Source: CAMDTE01 sp964504345
GTDB taxonomy: Bacteria > Bacteroidota > Bacteroidia > Flavobacteriales > Schleiferiaceae
Direction of reading: 5' to 3'
NCBI GenBank assembly: GCA_964504345.1
Contig: CAZDDX010000003.1
Span: forward strand, 1 to 64,000
DNA: 64,000 bases
Within the stretch, counting starts at the first letter, position 1; each line of letters begins with the position of its first letter. The notes below the pieces were generated by a model. It saw only the letters and a program-made list of their open reading frames with translations, did not search any database and was not told the DNA's origin. Of this stretch, positions 41,015 to 48,394 are shown in pieces. The position numbers were made by a program, and so were the translations under genes.

Positions 41015-42163
41015 TCACTCGTCAAAACTCACCACCACCTTTTCGGAGGTGGGCGTCGCTTGGCAGGTGAGCACGTAGCCGTCGGCCACTTCCTCCTCGC
41101 TGAGTGCGTAGTTCATGGCCATCTCCACGGATCCTTCCAAAACCTTGGCGCGGCAGGTGCAGCAAACCGCCCCCTTGCAGGCGTAGGGCACGTCAGCACC
41201 CGCATCCAAGGCAGCGTCCAGCAGGAAATCCTTGGGTCGCATGTTGAAGTGGGTTTCCTCGCGGTCCAAGATCACCGTGGCCTGAACCGTTGCTCCTTTG
41301 TCCAGCTTGCCGGACGCAGATTTTGCCGGTGCGGCGGCGGGCGTTGCTGCGGTGAACAACTCAAAATGAACGCGTTCTTTGGGCACGCCCAAGCCCACCA
41401 AGGCGTCGGTAACGCCGTGGATCATCGGTTCCGGACCGCACAAATAGAAGGCGCGGGCAGAGGTGAGCGCGGGAAAGCGCTCCGCAAAAAGCTCCACGCG
41501 GTCCCGGTCAATGCGCCCTTTGAGGGCGTCTGCCCCCTGGTCTTCGCGGCTCAACACGTGGTGCACCTCCAGTCGGCCCAAATAGCGGTCCTTGAGGTCT
41601 TCCAACTCCTGCTTGAACAAAATGGAGGCGGTGGAGCGGTTGCCGTAGTACAGAGCAAAGGTGCTGGAGGGTTCTGCTTCCAGAACCGTCGTCAAGATGC
41701 TCAATACCGGCGTGATGCCGCTTCCGGCCGCAAAACCGGCGTAATGCGCCGTGCGGGTGGCGTCCGGGTCAAAAACAAACCCTCCCTGCGGAGGCATGGT
41801 TTCCAAGGTGGTTCCTGCGGTCAAAACCGTGTTGGCCCAGGTGCTGAAAACGCCGTTTTCCACCTGCTTGATGGCCACGCGCAGCTCCCCACTCAACGGG
41901 CTGGAGCACAGCGAATAAGACCGACGAACTTCCGTGCCGTCGATGGTGGTGCGGAAGGTCAGGTACTGGCCCGCGCGAAAACGGAACAGCTCTCGAAGCT
42001 CCTCCGGCAGCGCAAACGCTACGGAAACAGAGTCTGAAGTCTCACGGCGCACCTCGGCCACTTTCAGGGGCTGAAACTTGGGAACGCCTCGCCCTTTTTG
42101 GACTTCTGCAGTGGTGGATAAGCCGGGCAGCGGCTCGGCTTTTTTCTTGAAAAATCCCAACAT
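41015..42163 (-). CDS. paaE: Phenylacetyl-CoA epoxidase reductase subunit PaaE
   Basis: 382 residues. Passes electrons from NADPH through FAD and a 2Fe-2S cluster to the PaaAC oxygenase. The flavin domain has FRFRAGQYLTFR and RRSYSLCSSP; the NAD domain has GFAAGSGITPVLSILTTVL and FYLCGPEPMIHGV; the C-terminal ferredoxin has the Cys cluster YACKGAVCCTCRAKVLEG with the fourth Cys in YVLTCQA. ATG at 42163, 39 nt behind a perfect TACCTTTG box. Unusually it is divergent from paaABCD instead of being their fifth gene. Confidence 0.95.
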   Translation of the reverse strand: MLGFFKKKAEPLPGLSTTAEVQKGRGVPKFQPLKVAEVRRETSDSVSVAFALPEELRELFRFRAGQYLTFRTTIDGTEVRRSYSLCSSPLSGELRVAIKQVENGVFSTWANTVLTAGTTLETMPPQGGFVFDPDATRTAHYAGFAAGSGITPVLSILTTVLEAEPSSTFALYYGNRSTASILFKQELEDLKDRYLGRLEVHHVLSREDQGADALKGRIDRDRVELFAERFPALTSARAFYLCGPEPMIHGVTDALVGLGVPKERVHFELFTAATPAAAPAKSASGKLDKGATVQATVILDREETHFNMRPKDFLLDAALDAGADVPYACKGAVCCTCRAKVLEGSVEMAMNYALSEEEVADGYVLTCQATPTSEKVVVSFDE

Positions 42164-42202
42164 AAACTTATGCGTGCTAAAATCGTTGTAAAGGCAGAAC
42201 AA

Positions 42203-42210
42203 CAAAGGTA
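42203..42210 (-). promoter_or_regulatory. -7 promoter box of paaE
   Basis: TACCTTTG on the minus strand, a perfect TAnnTTTG, giving a leader of about 35 nt. Confidence 0.7.
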
Positions 42211-42215
42211 ACGCA

Positions 42216-42226
42216 GCGCAGTGCGC
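42216..42226. promoter_or_regulatory. Palindrome in the paaE/paaA divergent promoter region
   Basis: GCGCA-G-TGCGC is a perfect 5+5 inverted repeat lying between the -7 and -33 zones of the paaE promoter and upstream of paaA, a fitting place for a repressor operator. No matching regulator gene is in the window. Confidence 0.35.
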
Positions 42227-42240
42227 GTTGGTTCCTTTCG

Positions 42241-42248
42241 TAAACTTG
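42241..42248 (+). promoter_or_regulatory. Weak candidate -7 box of paaABCD
   Basis: TAAACTTG differs from TAnnTTTG in one base and ends 22 nt before the paaA ATG. Confidence 0.35.
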
Positions 42249-42270
42249 CAGTATCAGAAATCAAGGCCCC

Positions 42271-43236
42271 ATGGGAGAAGAAATTTCACTCGAACACCGG
42301 TTCCAAGCCTACGTTGACGCAGACAACAAGGTGGAGCCGAAAGATTGGATGCCGGAGAAATACCGAAAGACCATGATTCGGCAAATTTCCCAGCACGCAC
42401 ACTCGGAAATAGTGGGCATGTTGCCGGAAGCCAACTGGATTACGCGAGCCCCCAGCCTGCGCTCCAAACTGATCTTGTTGGCCAAGGTTCAGGACGAAGG
42501 CGGTCACGGTTTGTACCTGTACAGCGCCGCAGAAACGTTGGGAACTTCCCGCGAGGAAATGATCGACGATTTATTGGCCGGACGCGCCAAATACTCCAGC
42601 ATCTTCAACTACCCCACTTTGAGTTGGGCAGATATGGGTGCGGTGGGTTGGTTGGTAGACGGTGCCGCCATCGCCAATCAAGTGATGCTTTGCCGCACCT
42701 CCTACGGACCCTACGCTCGTGCCATGGTCCGCATTTGCAAGGAAGAATCCTTCCACCAGCGCCAAGGCTACGAAATCATGATGCACTTGGCCGCAGGCAC
42801 GCCAGACCAAAAAGCCATGGCGCAAGACGCGCTCAATCGCTGGTGGTGGCCGTCGTTGATGATGTTTGGCCCGCCGGACGATCAGTCGCCCAATACCGCC
42901 CAGTCCATGGCGTGGCGCATCAAGCGCAAAACCAACGACGAACTGCGTCAGGAATTTGTAGACAAAACCGTTCCGCAAGTGGAGTTCTTGGGGCTCCAGG
43001 TACCCGATTCCGATTTGAAGTGGAACGATGCCCGCGGACATTACGATTTCGGTCCCATCGATTGGGAAGAATTTTACCAAGTCATCGCCGGCAATGGGCC
43101 CTGCAACAAGGAGCGCCTGGCCGCTCGCCAAAAAGCCCACGACGAGGGCCGGTGGGTACGCGAAGCCGCCCTAGCCCACGCCAAAAAACAAGCCGCTGCC
43201 TCGGCGTCCAACGCCCTTAAAACCAGCGCCGCATGA
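42271..43236 (+). CDS. paaA: Phenylacetyl-CoA epoxidase catalytic subunit PaaA
   Basis: 321 residues. Di-iron oxygenase subunit that forms the 1,2-epoxide of phenylacetyl-CoA. The carboxylate-bridged iron site is visible as Glu-x-x-His pairs in VQDEGGHGLYLY and CKEESFHQRQGYEIM, with an earlier Glu in QHAHSEIVGMLPE. KYRKTMIRQISQHAHSEIVG and FGPPDDQSPNT are family marks. First gene of paaABCD; its stop overlaps the paaB ATG. Confidence 0.97.
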   Translation: MGEEISLEHRFQAYVDADNKVEPKDWMPEKYRKTMIRQISQHAHSEIVGMLPEANWITRAPSLRSKLILLAKVQDEGGHGLYLYSAAETLGTSREEMIDDLLAGRAKYSSIFNYPTLSWADMGAVGWLVDGAAIANQVMLCRTSYGPYARAMVRICKEESFHQRQGYEIMMHLAAGTPDQKAMAQDALNRWWWPSLMMFGPPDDQSPNTAQSMAWRIKRKTNDELRQEFVDKTVPQVEFLGLQVPDSDLKWNDARGHYDFGPIDWEEFYQVIAGNGPCNKERLAARQKAHDEGRWVREAALAHAKKQAAASASNALKTSAA

Positions 43237-43526
43237 GCCTAAATCCCGATGCCTGGCCGTTGTGGGAAGTCTTTGTGCGCAGCAAGAACGGATTGGCCCA
43301 CAAGCACTCCGGCAGCCTGCACGCCCCCGACGCCGAAACCGCCCTCAAAAGTGCCCGCGACGTGTACACTCGTCGCTCCGAAGGAGTCTCCATTTGGGTG
43401 ATTCCCTCCAGCGCCGTAGTGGCGTCCTCCCCGGACGAGCGCGAGCCCTTGTTTGCCCCTTCCGACGACAAACCGTACCGCCATCCCACCTTCTACGACA
43501 TTCCCGATGAAGTGGGCCACATGTGA
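43233..43526 (+). CDS. paaB: Phenylacetyl-CoA epoxidase structural subunit PaaB
   Basis: 97 residues. Small subunit that bridges PaaAC units. It opens WPLWEVFVRSKNGLAHKHSG, followed by LHAPDAETALKSARDVYTRR and IWVIPSSAVVASSPDE, a complete PaaB pattern. It is coupled to paaA by ATGA, and paaC begins 20 bases before its end. Confidence 0.97.
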   Translation: MSLNPDAWPLWEVFVRSKNGLAHKHSGSLHAPDAETALKSARDVYTRRSEGVSIWVIPSSAVVASSPDEREPLFAPSDDKPYRHPTFYDIPDEVGHM

Positions 43527-44265
43527 TTTAGCGGACTACGCCCTGCGCAAGGCAGACGACACCCTTATTTTGGGTCAACGCTTGTCTGCGTGGTGCGGTC
43601 ACGGGCCGGTTCTGGAGCAGGACATCGCCCTCACCAACGTGGCACTGGACCTCATTGGCCAAGCGCGCGGATACTACCAAATGGCAGCTGCCTGGCGGGC
43701 CGACGGTTCCACCGAAGACGACTTGGCGTACCGTCGAGACGCCCATCAATTTGGCAACCACTTGTTGGTGGAATTGCCCAACGGCCACTGGGGAGACACC
43801 CTAGCGCGCCAATTTTTCTTTGACACGTACAACTTCTTCTTGCTGGAGCAACTGGCCAAGAGTCCCGTTCCTGAACTCTCCGCACTGGCGCAAAAAGCCT
43901 TCAAAGAGGTGAGCTACCACGCGCAGTTCAGTGCGGAGTGGATCATCCGCTTGGGCGACGGCACGGACGAGTCGCACGTCAAAATTCAGGAAAGCGTCAA
44001 CCGCTTGTGGGCCTACACGGGCGAATTGTTTGAAGATACGGACCTGGACCGACAGTTGGACGGCGCGGTACCCTTGCCCAGCACGCTTCGCGCGGATTGG
44101 TTGCAAAAAATGCGCGAGGTATTTGCCTTGGCCACTTTGGAGTTGCCGGACCCCAACGCCTACATGCAAAAGGGCGGGCTGCACGGCCGGCACACCGAAC
44201 ACCTTGGGTACATTCTGGCGGAAATGCAGTACCTGCCCCGGGCCTACCCGGATGCCAAATGGTAA
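43507..44265 (+). CDS. paaC: Phenylacetyl-CoA epoxidase subunit PaaC
   Basis: 252 residues. Catalytically inactive partner of PaaA with a di-iron-oxygenase-like helical fold. ADDTLILGQRLSAWCGHGPV, EQDIALTNVALDLIGQARGY, FFFDTYNFFLLEQLA and EVSYHAQFSAEWIIRLGDG are family blocks, and GLHGRHTEHLGYILAEMQYL closes the chain. The ATG at 43507 inside the end of paaB is preferred over upstream in-frame codons. Confidence 0.97.
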   Translation: MKWATCDLADYALRKADDTLILGQRLSAWCGHGPVLEQDIALTNVALDLIGQARGYYQMAAAWRADGSTEDDLAYRRDAHQFGNHLLVELPNGHWGDTLARQFFFDTYNFFLLEQLAKSPVPELSALAQKAFKEVSYHAQFSAEWIIRLGDGTDESHVKIQESVNRLWAYTGELFEDTDLDRQLDGAVPLPSTLRADWLQKMREVFALATLELPDPNAYMQKGGLHGRHTEHLGYILAEMQYLPRAYPDAKW

Positions 44266-44756
44266 GAAACCCGGAAGATTCAGACGTTTGGACGGTGCTG
44301 GAGTCCGTGTTGGACCCGGAAGTTCCAGCCGTCAGCATCGTGGAACTGGGAATGGTGCGCTTTGTGGAGCGTGCGCCCGGCGGCAACCTACGCGTGGGAA
44401 TTTCCCCCACCTACACCGGCTGCCCCGCCACAGACGTCATCGTACGCTCCACCCGCGAAGCCTTGGAAGGTGCTGGATTCCCTGGTGTTGAAATCGACAC
44501 TGTTTTGTCTCCCCCTTGGACCACAGACTGGATTACACCAGAGGGGCGCATTAAATTGGAGGAATACGGTATTGCGCCTCCTGTAGGCAGCTCCGCGGAC
44601 AAACGCTCCTTGTTTGCCCCGTCCCCTGCCGTTCGCTGCCCGCGGTGCAAGAGCCTCCACACCACCCGCGTTTCCAACTTCGGGTCTACTGCCTGCAAAG
44701 CCCTTTACCAGTGCGACGAATGTCGCGAGCCGTTTGATTATTTCAAGTGCCTGTAG
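44259..44756 (+). CDS. paaD: Phenylacetate degradation protein PaaD (Fe-S assembly-like)
   Basis: 165 residues. A DUF59/MIP18-like N-terminal domain (VLDPEVPAVSIVELGMVRFV, YTGCPATDVI) is followed by a C-terminal zinc-ribbon-like pair, VRCPRCKSLHT and YQCDECREPF. It is needed for maturation of the epoxidase metal centres. It overlaps the paaC end by 7 bases. A hairpin follows about 75 bp downstream, and the phenylacetate run is then interrupted by an unrelated gene. Confidence 0.95.
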   Translation: MVRNPEDSDVWTVLESVLDPEVPAVSIVELGMVRFVERAPGGNLRVGISPTYTGCPATDVIVRSTREALEGAGFPGVEIDTVLSPPWTTDWITPEGRIKLEEYGIAPPVGSSADKRSLFAPSPAVRCPRCKSLHTTRVSNFGSTACKALYQCDECREPFDYFKCL

Positions 44757-44829
44757 GACCAGCTGAACTTATTTTGTTGGTATCAAAATCAATCCAAATA
44801 CAGCCCATTGGAACAGGATTAAAAAAAAC

Positions 44830-44856
44830 GAACCCCAGCCTTTTGAGCTGGGGTTC
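44830..44856 (-). terminator. Hairpin after paaD with its T-run on the opposite strand
   Basis: A perfect 10-bp stem (44830-44839 with 44847-44856) and 7-nt loop. The A-run at 44821-44828 becomes a T-run only on the minus strand, where no gene ends. On the plus strand it may slow transcription or protect the paaABCD 3' end. Confidence 0.5.
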
Positions 44857-44962
44857 TGGATTGGTTTGGCGACGACCGGTAAAGAACCTGTGCGTTGTGT
44901 TGCAAATGTGCAGAAATAAATTCCACCGTTTTTAAAATTTGAGAAAATATGGGAAATTCACG

Positions 44963-44970
44963 TATTTTCC
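44963..44970 (+). promoter_or_regulatory. -7 promoter box of the transmembrane sensor-like gene
   Basis: TATTTTCC followed by CACA and the ATG; a TTTG lies 21 bp upstream. The gene therefore has its own start signal within the phenylacetate cluster. Confidence 0.55.
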
Positions 44971-44974
44971 CACA

Positions 44975-46387
44975 ATGAAATCGTTGCCAATCTTACTGTT
45001 TTTTGCATTTCTGTTTAATCACCAAGTAGTTCTGGGTCAAACAATTGATCCAAACAGTCAACAGCCGGGTAATCTGGCAATTATTAAAGAGGGGGGGCAG
45101 CTGTACGGCTTGCAGCTGGCCACCAAAAAACGCTTTCGTTGGAATAAAGGCTATTGGGAGCCCGACGGAACACTGGATGTTCGCCTTCCGGGAAGACGTT
45201 TGCCTTACGTCAACAAGTCTTTTGCCCTACGGGGAGCGCGGGATAAGTGGTACGTTCACGTGCCCGGTTTTGGCCATTTGTGGTCCTACAGCAACGGGGC
45301 ACTTACTCGTTTGGACAGCACTTTTTTTGCGGGATCTAACTTTGGGGCAGATCGATTTGTTTACCGAGATACCGTCTATTCGCACGGCGGTTATGGATTT
45401 TGGTTGTACCACGGGGTGGTGAGTTATTTTGACCCAAGATTCAAAGAATGGGAACGTCTCATAACGGATGGTAACGAGGGGGTTGTGCTTCCCTCTCCAA
45501 TTTCCGCCTATGCAAAAGAGGGGGAGCGCTGGATATGGTCCGTTTCTGATTTTCCGGAACAAGGAAGCCACCAATTGTTTGAGCCGGACGGAACTGTTTA
45601 CGCTTTGAATTTGAAGAAGCGCACAATCGCACCCATTGGACACGTGCGCAGATCTGTATGGCGGGAAATTGGCGAGCGCATAGCATCCTGGGACAGCATC
45701 GTCCTAACAAGTGGAACAAAAGGTGGATTACTCGTGAATATGGCAAAAAACGAAGTCCGCCGAATGCCCGCAGACATTATGTACGGAAACGCAATTGGTA
45801 GTATGGATGAATGGGGGGCCGGTTGCGTTGCAATTGAAGATACGCTTGAAGTATTCACCATTAAAGACCGTGCACGTTCACGAATTCTCGTTCACAACAG
45901 GTATGCACTTAAGGATTTATGGGAACAGTCCGAGCCACTCGGTGCTTTTGTTGAGCCCAAATGGTTAAGTTCATTAAAGCGCAATTATTGGTTGCCGTTG
46001 CTGACCATGCTCATTGCGTTATTTGCCTGGTGGATAAGCCGGAATCCCGGGTTGCGGCCGCTTGGGCCTTCCGCATTTGTGAACGAATTGGATCCGTACG
46101 AGCGAAAATTAGTTGTGCCCCTTTTGACCGAAGGACCAGGGCGAAAATGGACTTCTCACGAGCTGGATGCCCTCTTGGAGACCGCCGAAAAATCTTGGGA
46201 AAACCAGCGTAAGATTCGCAAAACAACAATCAACGAACTGAATCGTAAGGCCTCGATCAACCTATCCCTTGAAGTTTTGATTGCGGATGAGCGCGATGCA
46301 GAAGACCGTCGGGAAAAGCGGTACTTTGTAGTGCCTGAAGTTGCGACGTTCCGACGCGAATTATTGGAACTCTTAAAACAAGGGTAA
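44975..46387 (+). CDS. Unrecognised exported one-helix protein, sensor-like layout
   Basis: 470 residues; I do not recognise a named family. Order: signal peptide MKSLPILLFFAFLFNHQVVLGQ, a periplasmic part (about 23-335) of short beta repeats with Trp/Tyr/Gly (LYGLQLATKKRFRWNKGYW, GYGFWLYHGVVSYFD) resembling a propeller, one membrane helix (337-355), and a positively charged cytosolic tail (356-470). The tail is helical, LDPYERKLVVPLLTEG through QRKIRKTTINELNRKA to EKRYFVV, and could be a winged-helix-like module. It is more A+T-rich than its neighbours (30 of 60 G+C in 45601-45660 against 43 of 60 in 46501-46560), suggesting transfer. It splits paaABCD from paaGH. Confidence 0.6.
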   Translation: MKSLPILLFFAFLFNHQVVLGQTIDPNSQQPGNLAIIKEGGQLYGLQLATKKRFRWNKGYWEPDGTLDVRLPGRRLPYVNKSFALRGARDKWYVHVPGFGHLWSYSNGALTRLDSTFFAGSNFGADRFVYRDTVYSHGGYGFWLYHGVVSYFDPRFKEWERLITDGNEGVVLPSPISAYAKEGERWIWSVSDFPEQGSHQLFEPDGTVYALNLKKRTIAPIGHVRRSVWREIGERIASWDSIVLTSGTKGGLLVNMAKNEVRRMPADIMYGNAIGSMDEWGAGCVAIEDTLEVFTIKDRARSRILVHNRYALKDLWEQSEPLGAFVEPKWLSSLKRNYWLPLLTMLIALFAWWISRNPGLRPLGPSAFVNELDPYERKLVVPLLTEGPGRKWTSHELDALLETAEKSWENQRKIRKTTINELNRKASINLSLEVLIADERDAEDRREKRYFVVPEVATFRRELLELLKQG

Positions 46388-46410
46388 TCCTACCATGAAA
46401 ACCAGATCAA

Positions 46411-47193
46411 ATGATGAATCAGCCCATTGACGTCCAGCACCTTGACGGTGTTTGCCTCATTACCCTAAACCGTCCGGACAAGTTCAACAGCTTCAACCGG
46501 GAGCAAGCCCTGGCGCTGCAAGAGGCCCTGGGCGCAGCCAACGAGGACCCCGCAGTGCGATGCGTCTTGTTGACGGGAGGCGGCAAGGCCTTTTGCGCCG
46601 GACAGGATTTGGGGGAGGCCATTGACCCCAACGGCCCTGGAATGCGCACTATTTTGACCGAACACTACAACCCCTTGGTGCTGCAAATTCGCGCATTGAG
46701 CAAACCCGTGGTGGCCGCCGTCAACGGCGTTGCTGCCGGAGCGGGTGCCAGTTTGGCCCTGGTGTGCGATGTGGTGGTGGCGTCGGACAAAGCGTCTTTT
46801 GTGCAGGCATTTACCAGCATCGGGTTGATTCCGGATTCGGGAGGCACGCTGACGTTGCCGCGCTTGATCGGTTTTGGTAGGGCCAGTGCCACCATGCTTC
46901 TGGGGGACCGGATGACGGCGCAAGACGCCCTCGCTGCGGGAATGATCTATCGGGTATTTCCGGCCGACTCCTTCGCGGAAGATGCGTTGAACGTAGCGCG
47001 CGAGTTGGCCCAGCGGCCCACTCGTGCCCTGGCTTTGGTCAAGGAAGCCTTGAATGCGTCCATTTTTGCGGACCTGGAGGCCCAACTGCATACGGAGTTG
47101 CATTTGCAATTGGCAGCCGCGGAAACCGACGACTTCAAGGAAGGCGTTGCGGCCTTTTTAGAAAAACGAACCCCCAATTTTCGAGGACACTAA
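46411..47193 (+). CDS. paaG: Epoxyphenylacetyl-CoA isomerase PaaG
   Basis: 260 residues, crotonase fold. In the pathway it converts the ring epoxide to oxepin-CoA and later shifts a double bond. Oxyanion-hole blocks: GGGKAFCAGQDLGE and VNGVAAGAGASLALVCDVV; the acidic residue follows in FTSIGLIPDSGGTLTLPRL. Two ATGs lie in tandem at the start. It lies 23 bp after the sensor-like gene and 14 bp before paaH, so it may be read from a promoter inside that gene or by read-through. Confidence 0.9.
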   Translation: MMNQPIDVQHLDGVCLITLNRPDKFNSFNREQALALQEALGAANEDPAVRCVLLTGGGKAFCAGQDLGEAIDPNGPGMRTILTEHYNPLVLQIRALSKPVVAAVNGVAAGAGASLALVCDVVVASDKASFVQAFTSIGLIPDSGGTLTLPRLIGFGRASATMLLGDRMTAQDALAAGMIYRVFPADSFAEDALNVARELAQRPTRALALVKEALNASIFADLEAQLHTELHLQLAAAETDDFKEGVAAFLEKRTPNFRGH

Positions 47194-47207
47194 CTGTTCC
47201 CCCCCAC

Positions 47208-48350
47208 ATGAAAGTAATCGTAATAGGAGCTGGCGCCATGGGCTCCGGCATCGCTCAAGTTTTGGCCCAAGCGGGCGAGTCTGTTGTGGTGTACGACACC
47301 AAGCCGGAAATGCTGACGAAGTCGGCCCAAAGACTGGCCCAGACGTTGGAAACCCTGGTTGCCAAGGGGAAATTCACCCAAATTCAGGCCGACGCCCTCC
47401 ACGAACGCATCCACTTCAGCGACAACCTGCGGGACGGAGAAGGTTCCGAATTGGCGGTAGAGGCCATTTACGAAAACCTGGAGGCCAAACGTTCGGTGTT
47501 CCGCATTCTGGACGATTTGTTGCCGGAAACCGCTGTTTTGGCGTCCAACACCAGCTCGTTGAGCATCGCGTCGTTGGCTTCTGGCATCCATCGGCCCGAA
47601 CGCGTAGTGGGCTTGCACTTTTTCAATCCCGCGCCGCTAATGCCCTTGGTGGAGGTGGTGCCCTGCCTGACTACCGCTCCCGAAACAGTGGAACGCTGTT
47701 TGACTTGGGTTGCCGGATGGAAGAAAACGGGGGTTGTGGCGCAAGACACGCCCGGGTTCATCGTCAACCGCGTGGCGCGTCCGTACTACGGCGAAGCCCT
47801 CCATATGGAGGAAACGCAAGTGGCCGATCGCGCTACCATTGATTGGGCCCTAACCGCCCACGGCGGCTTTAGAATGGGCCCATTTGCCCTCATGGACCTC
47901 ATTGGACACGACATCAACTACACGGTGACCGAAACCGTTTGGAAACAGTTCTACTACGATCCGCGGTTCCGTCCGTCCCTGGCGCAAAAACGCTTGGTGG
48001 AAGCTGGTTTGTTGGGGCGGAAAACGGGTCGTGGGTTTTACGACTACCGCGAAGGTTCTGTGCCCCCAACGCCGCGCGAAGACGCTGCACTGGCGCAACT
48101 TGTGGTCAACCGCACCTGGGCGATGATCATCAACGAAGCCTACGATGCCTTATACCGAGGCGTTGCCCAGGCGGAAGCCATTGACACGGCGATGAAATTG
48201 GGCGTGAACTACCCGATGGGGCCCTTTGAAAAGGCCGAACAGTGGGGTTTGCACGAGGTTGTTGCCGTTTTGGACGGCCTGATGGCCGAGACCGGCGATA
48301 TGCGGTACCGCGTTTGCCCTTTGCTCCGCAAGGAAGCGGGCAGCAACTGA
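47208..48350 (+). CDS. paaH: 3-hydroxyacyl-CoA dehydrogenase PaaH
   Basis: 380 residues. Oxidises 3-hydroxyadipyl-CoA to 3-oxoadipyl-CoA with NAD. NAD fold VIVIGAGAMGSGIAQVLAQAG; catalytic His in VVGLHFFNPAPLMPLVEVV; DTPGFIVNRVARPYYGEALHM and a second C-terminal 3HCDH half (TWAMIINEAYDALYRGVA, NYPMGPFE). It is shorter than E. coli PaaH (475) but of common Bacteroidota length. Ends at a long hairpin facing the E1 gene. Confidence 0.92.
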   Translation: MKVIVIGAGAMGSGIAQVLAQAGESVVVYDTKPEMLTKSAQRLAQTLETLVAKGKFTQIQADALHERIHFSDNLRDGEGSELAVEAIYENLEAKRSVFRILDDLLPETAVLASNTSSLSIASLASGIHRPERVVGLHFFNPAPLMPLVEVVPCLTTAPETVERCLTWVAGWKKTGVVAQDTPGFIVNRVARPYYGEALHMEETQVADRATIDWALTAHGGFRMGPFALMDLIGHDINYTVTETVWKQFYYDPRFRPSLAQKRLVEAGLLGRKTGRGFYDYREGSVPPTPREDAALAQLVVNRTWAMIINEAYDALYRGVAQAEAIDTAMKLGVNYPMGPFEKAEQWGLHEVVAVLDGLMAETGDMRYRVCPLLRKEAGSN

Positions 48351-48359
48351 ACCGTGAGG

Positions 48360-48394
48360 TGATCCAGCGGCGCGGTTCCCGCGCCGCTGGATCA
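48360..48394. terminator. Long hairpin between paaH and the E1 gene
   Basis: A perfect 16-bp stem (48360-48375 with 48379-48394) and 3-nt loop, but no T-run on either side. The right arm contains the stop codon of the E1 gene. It may block convergent transcription or stabilise 3' ends. Confidence 0.55.
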
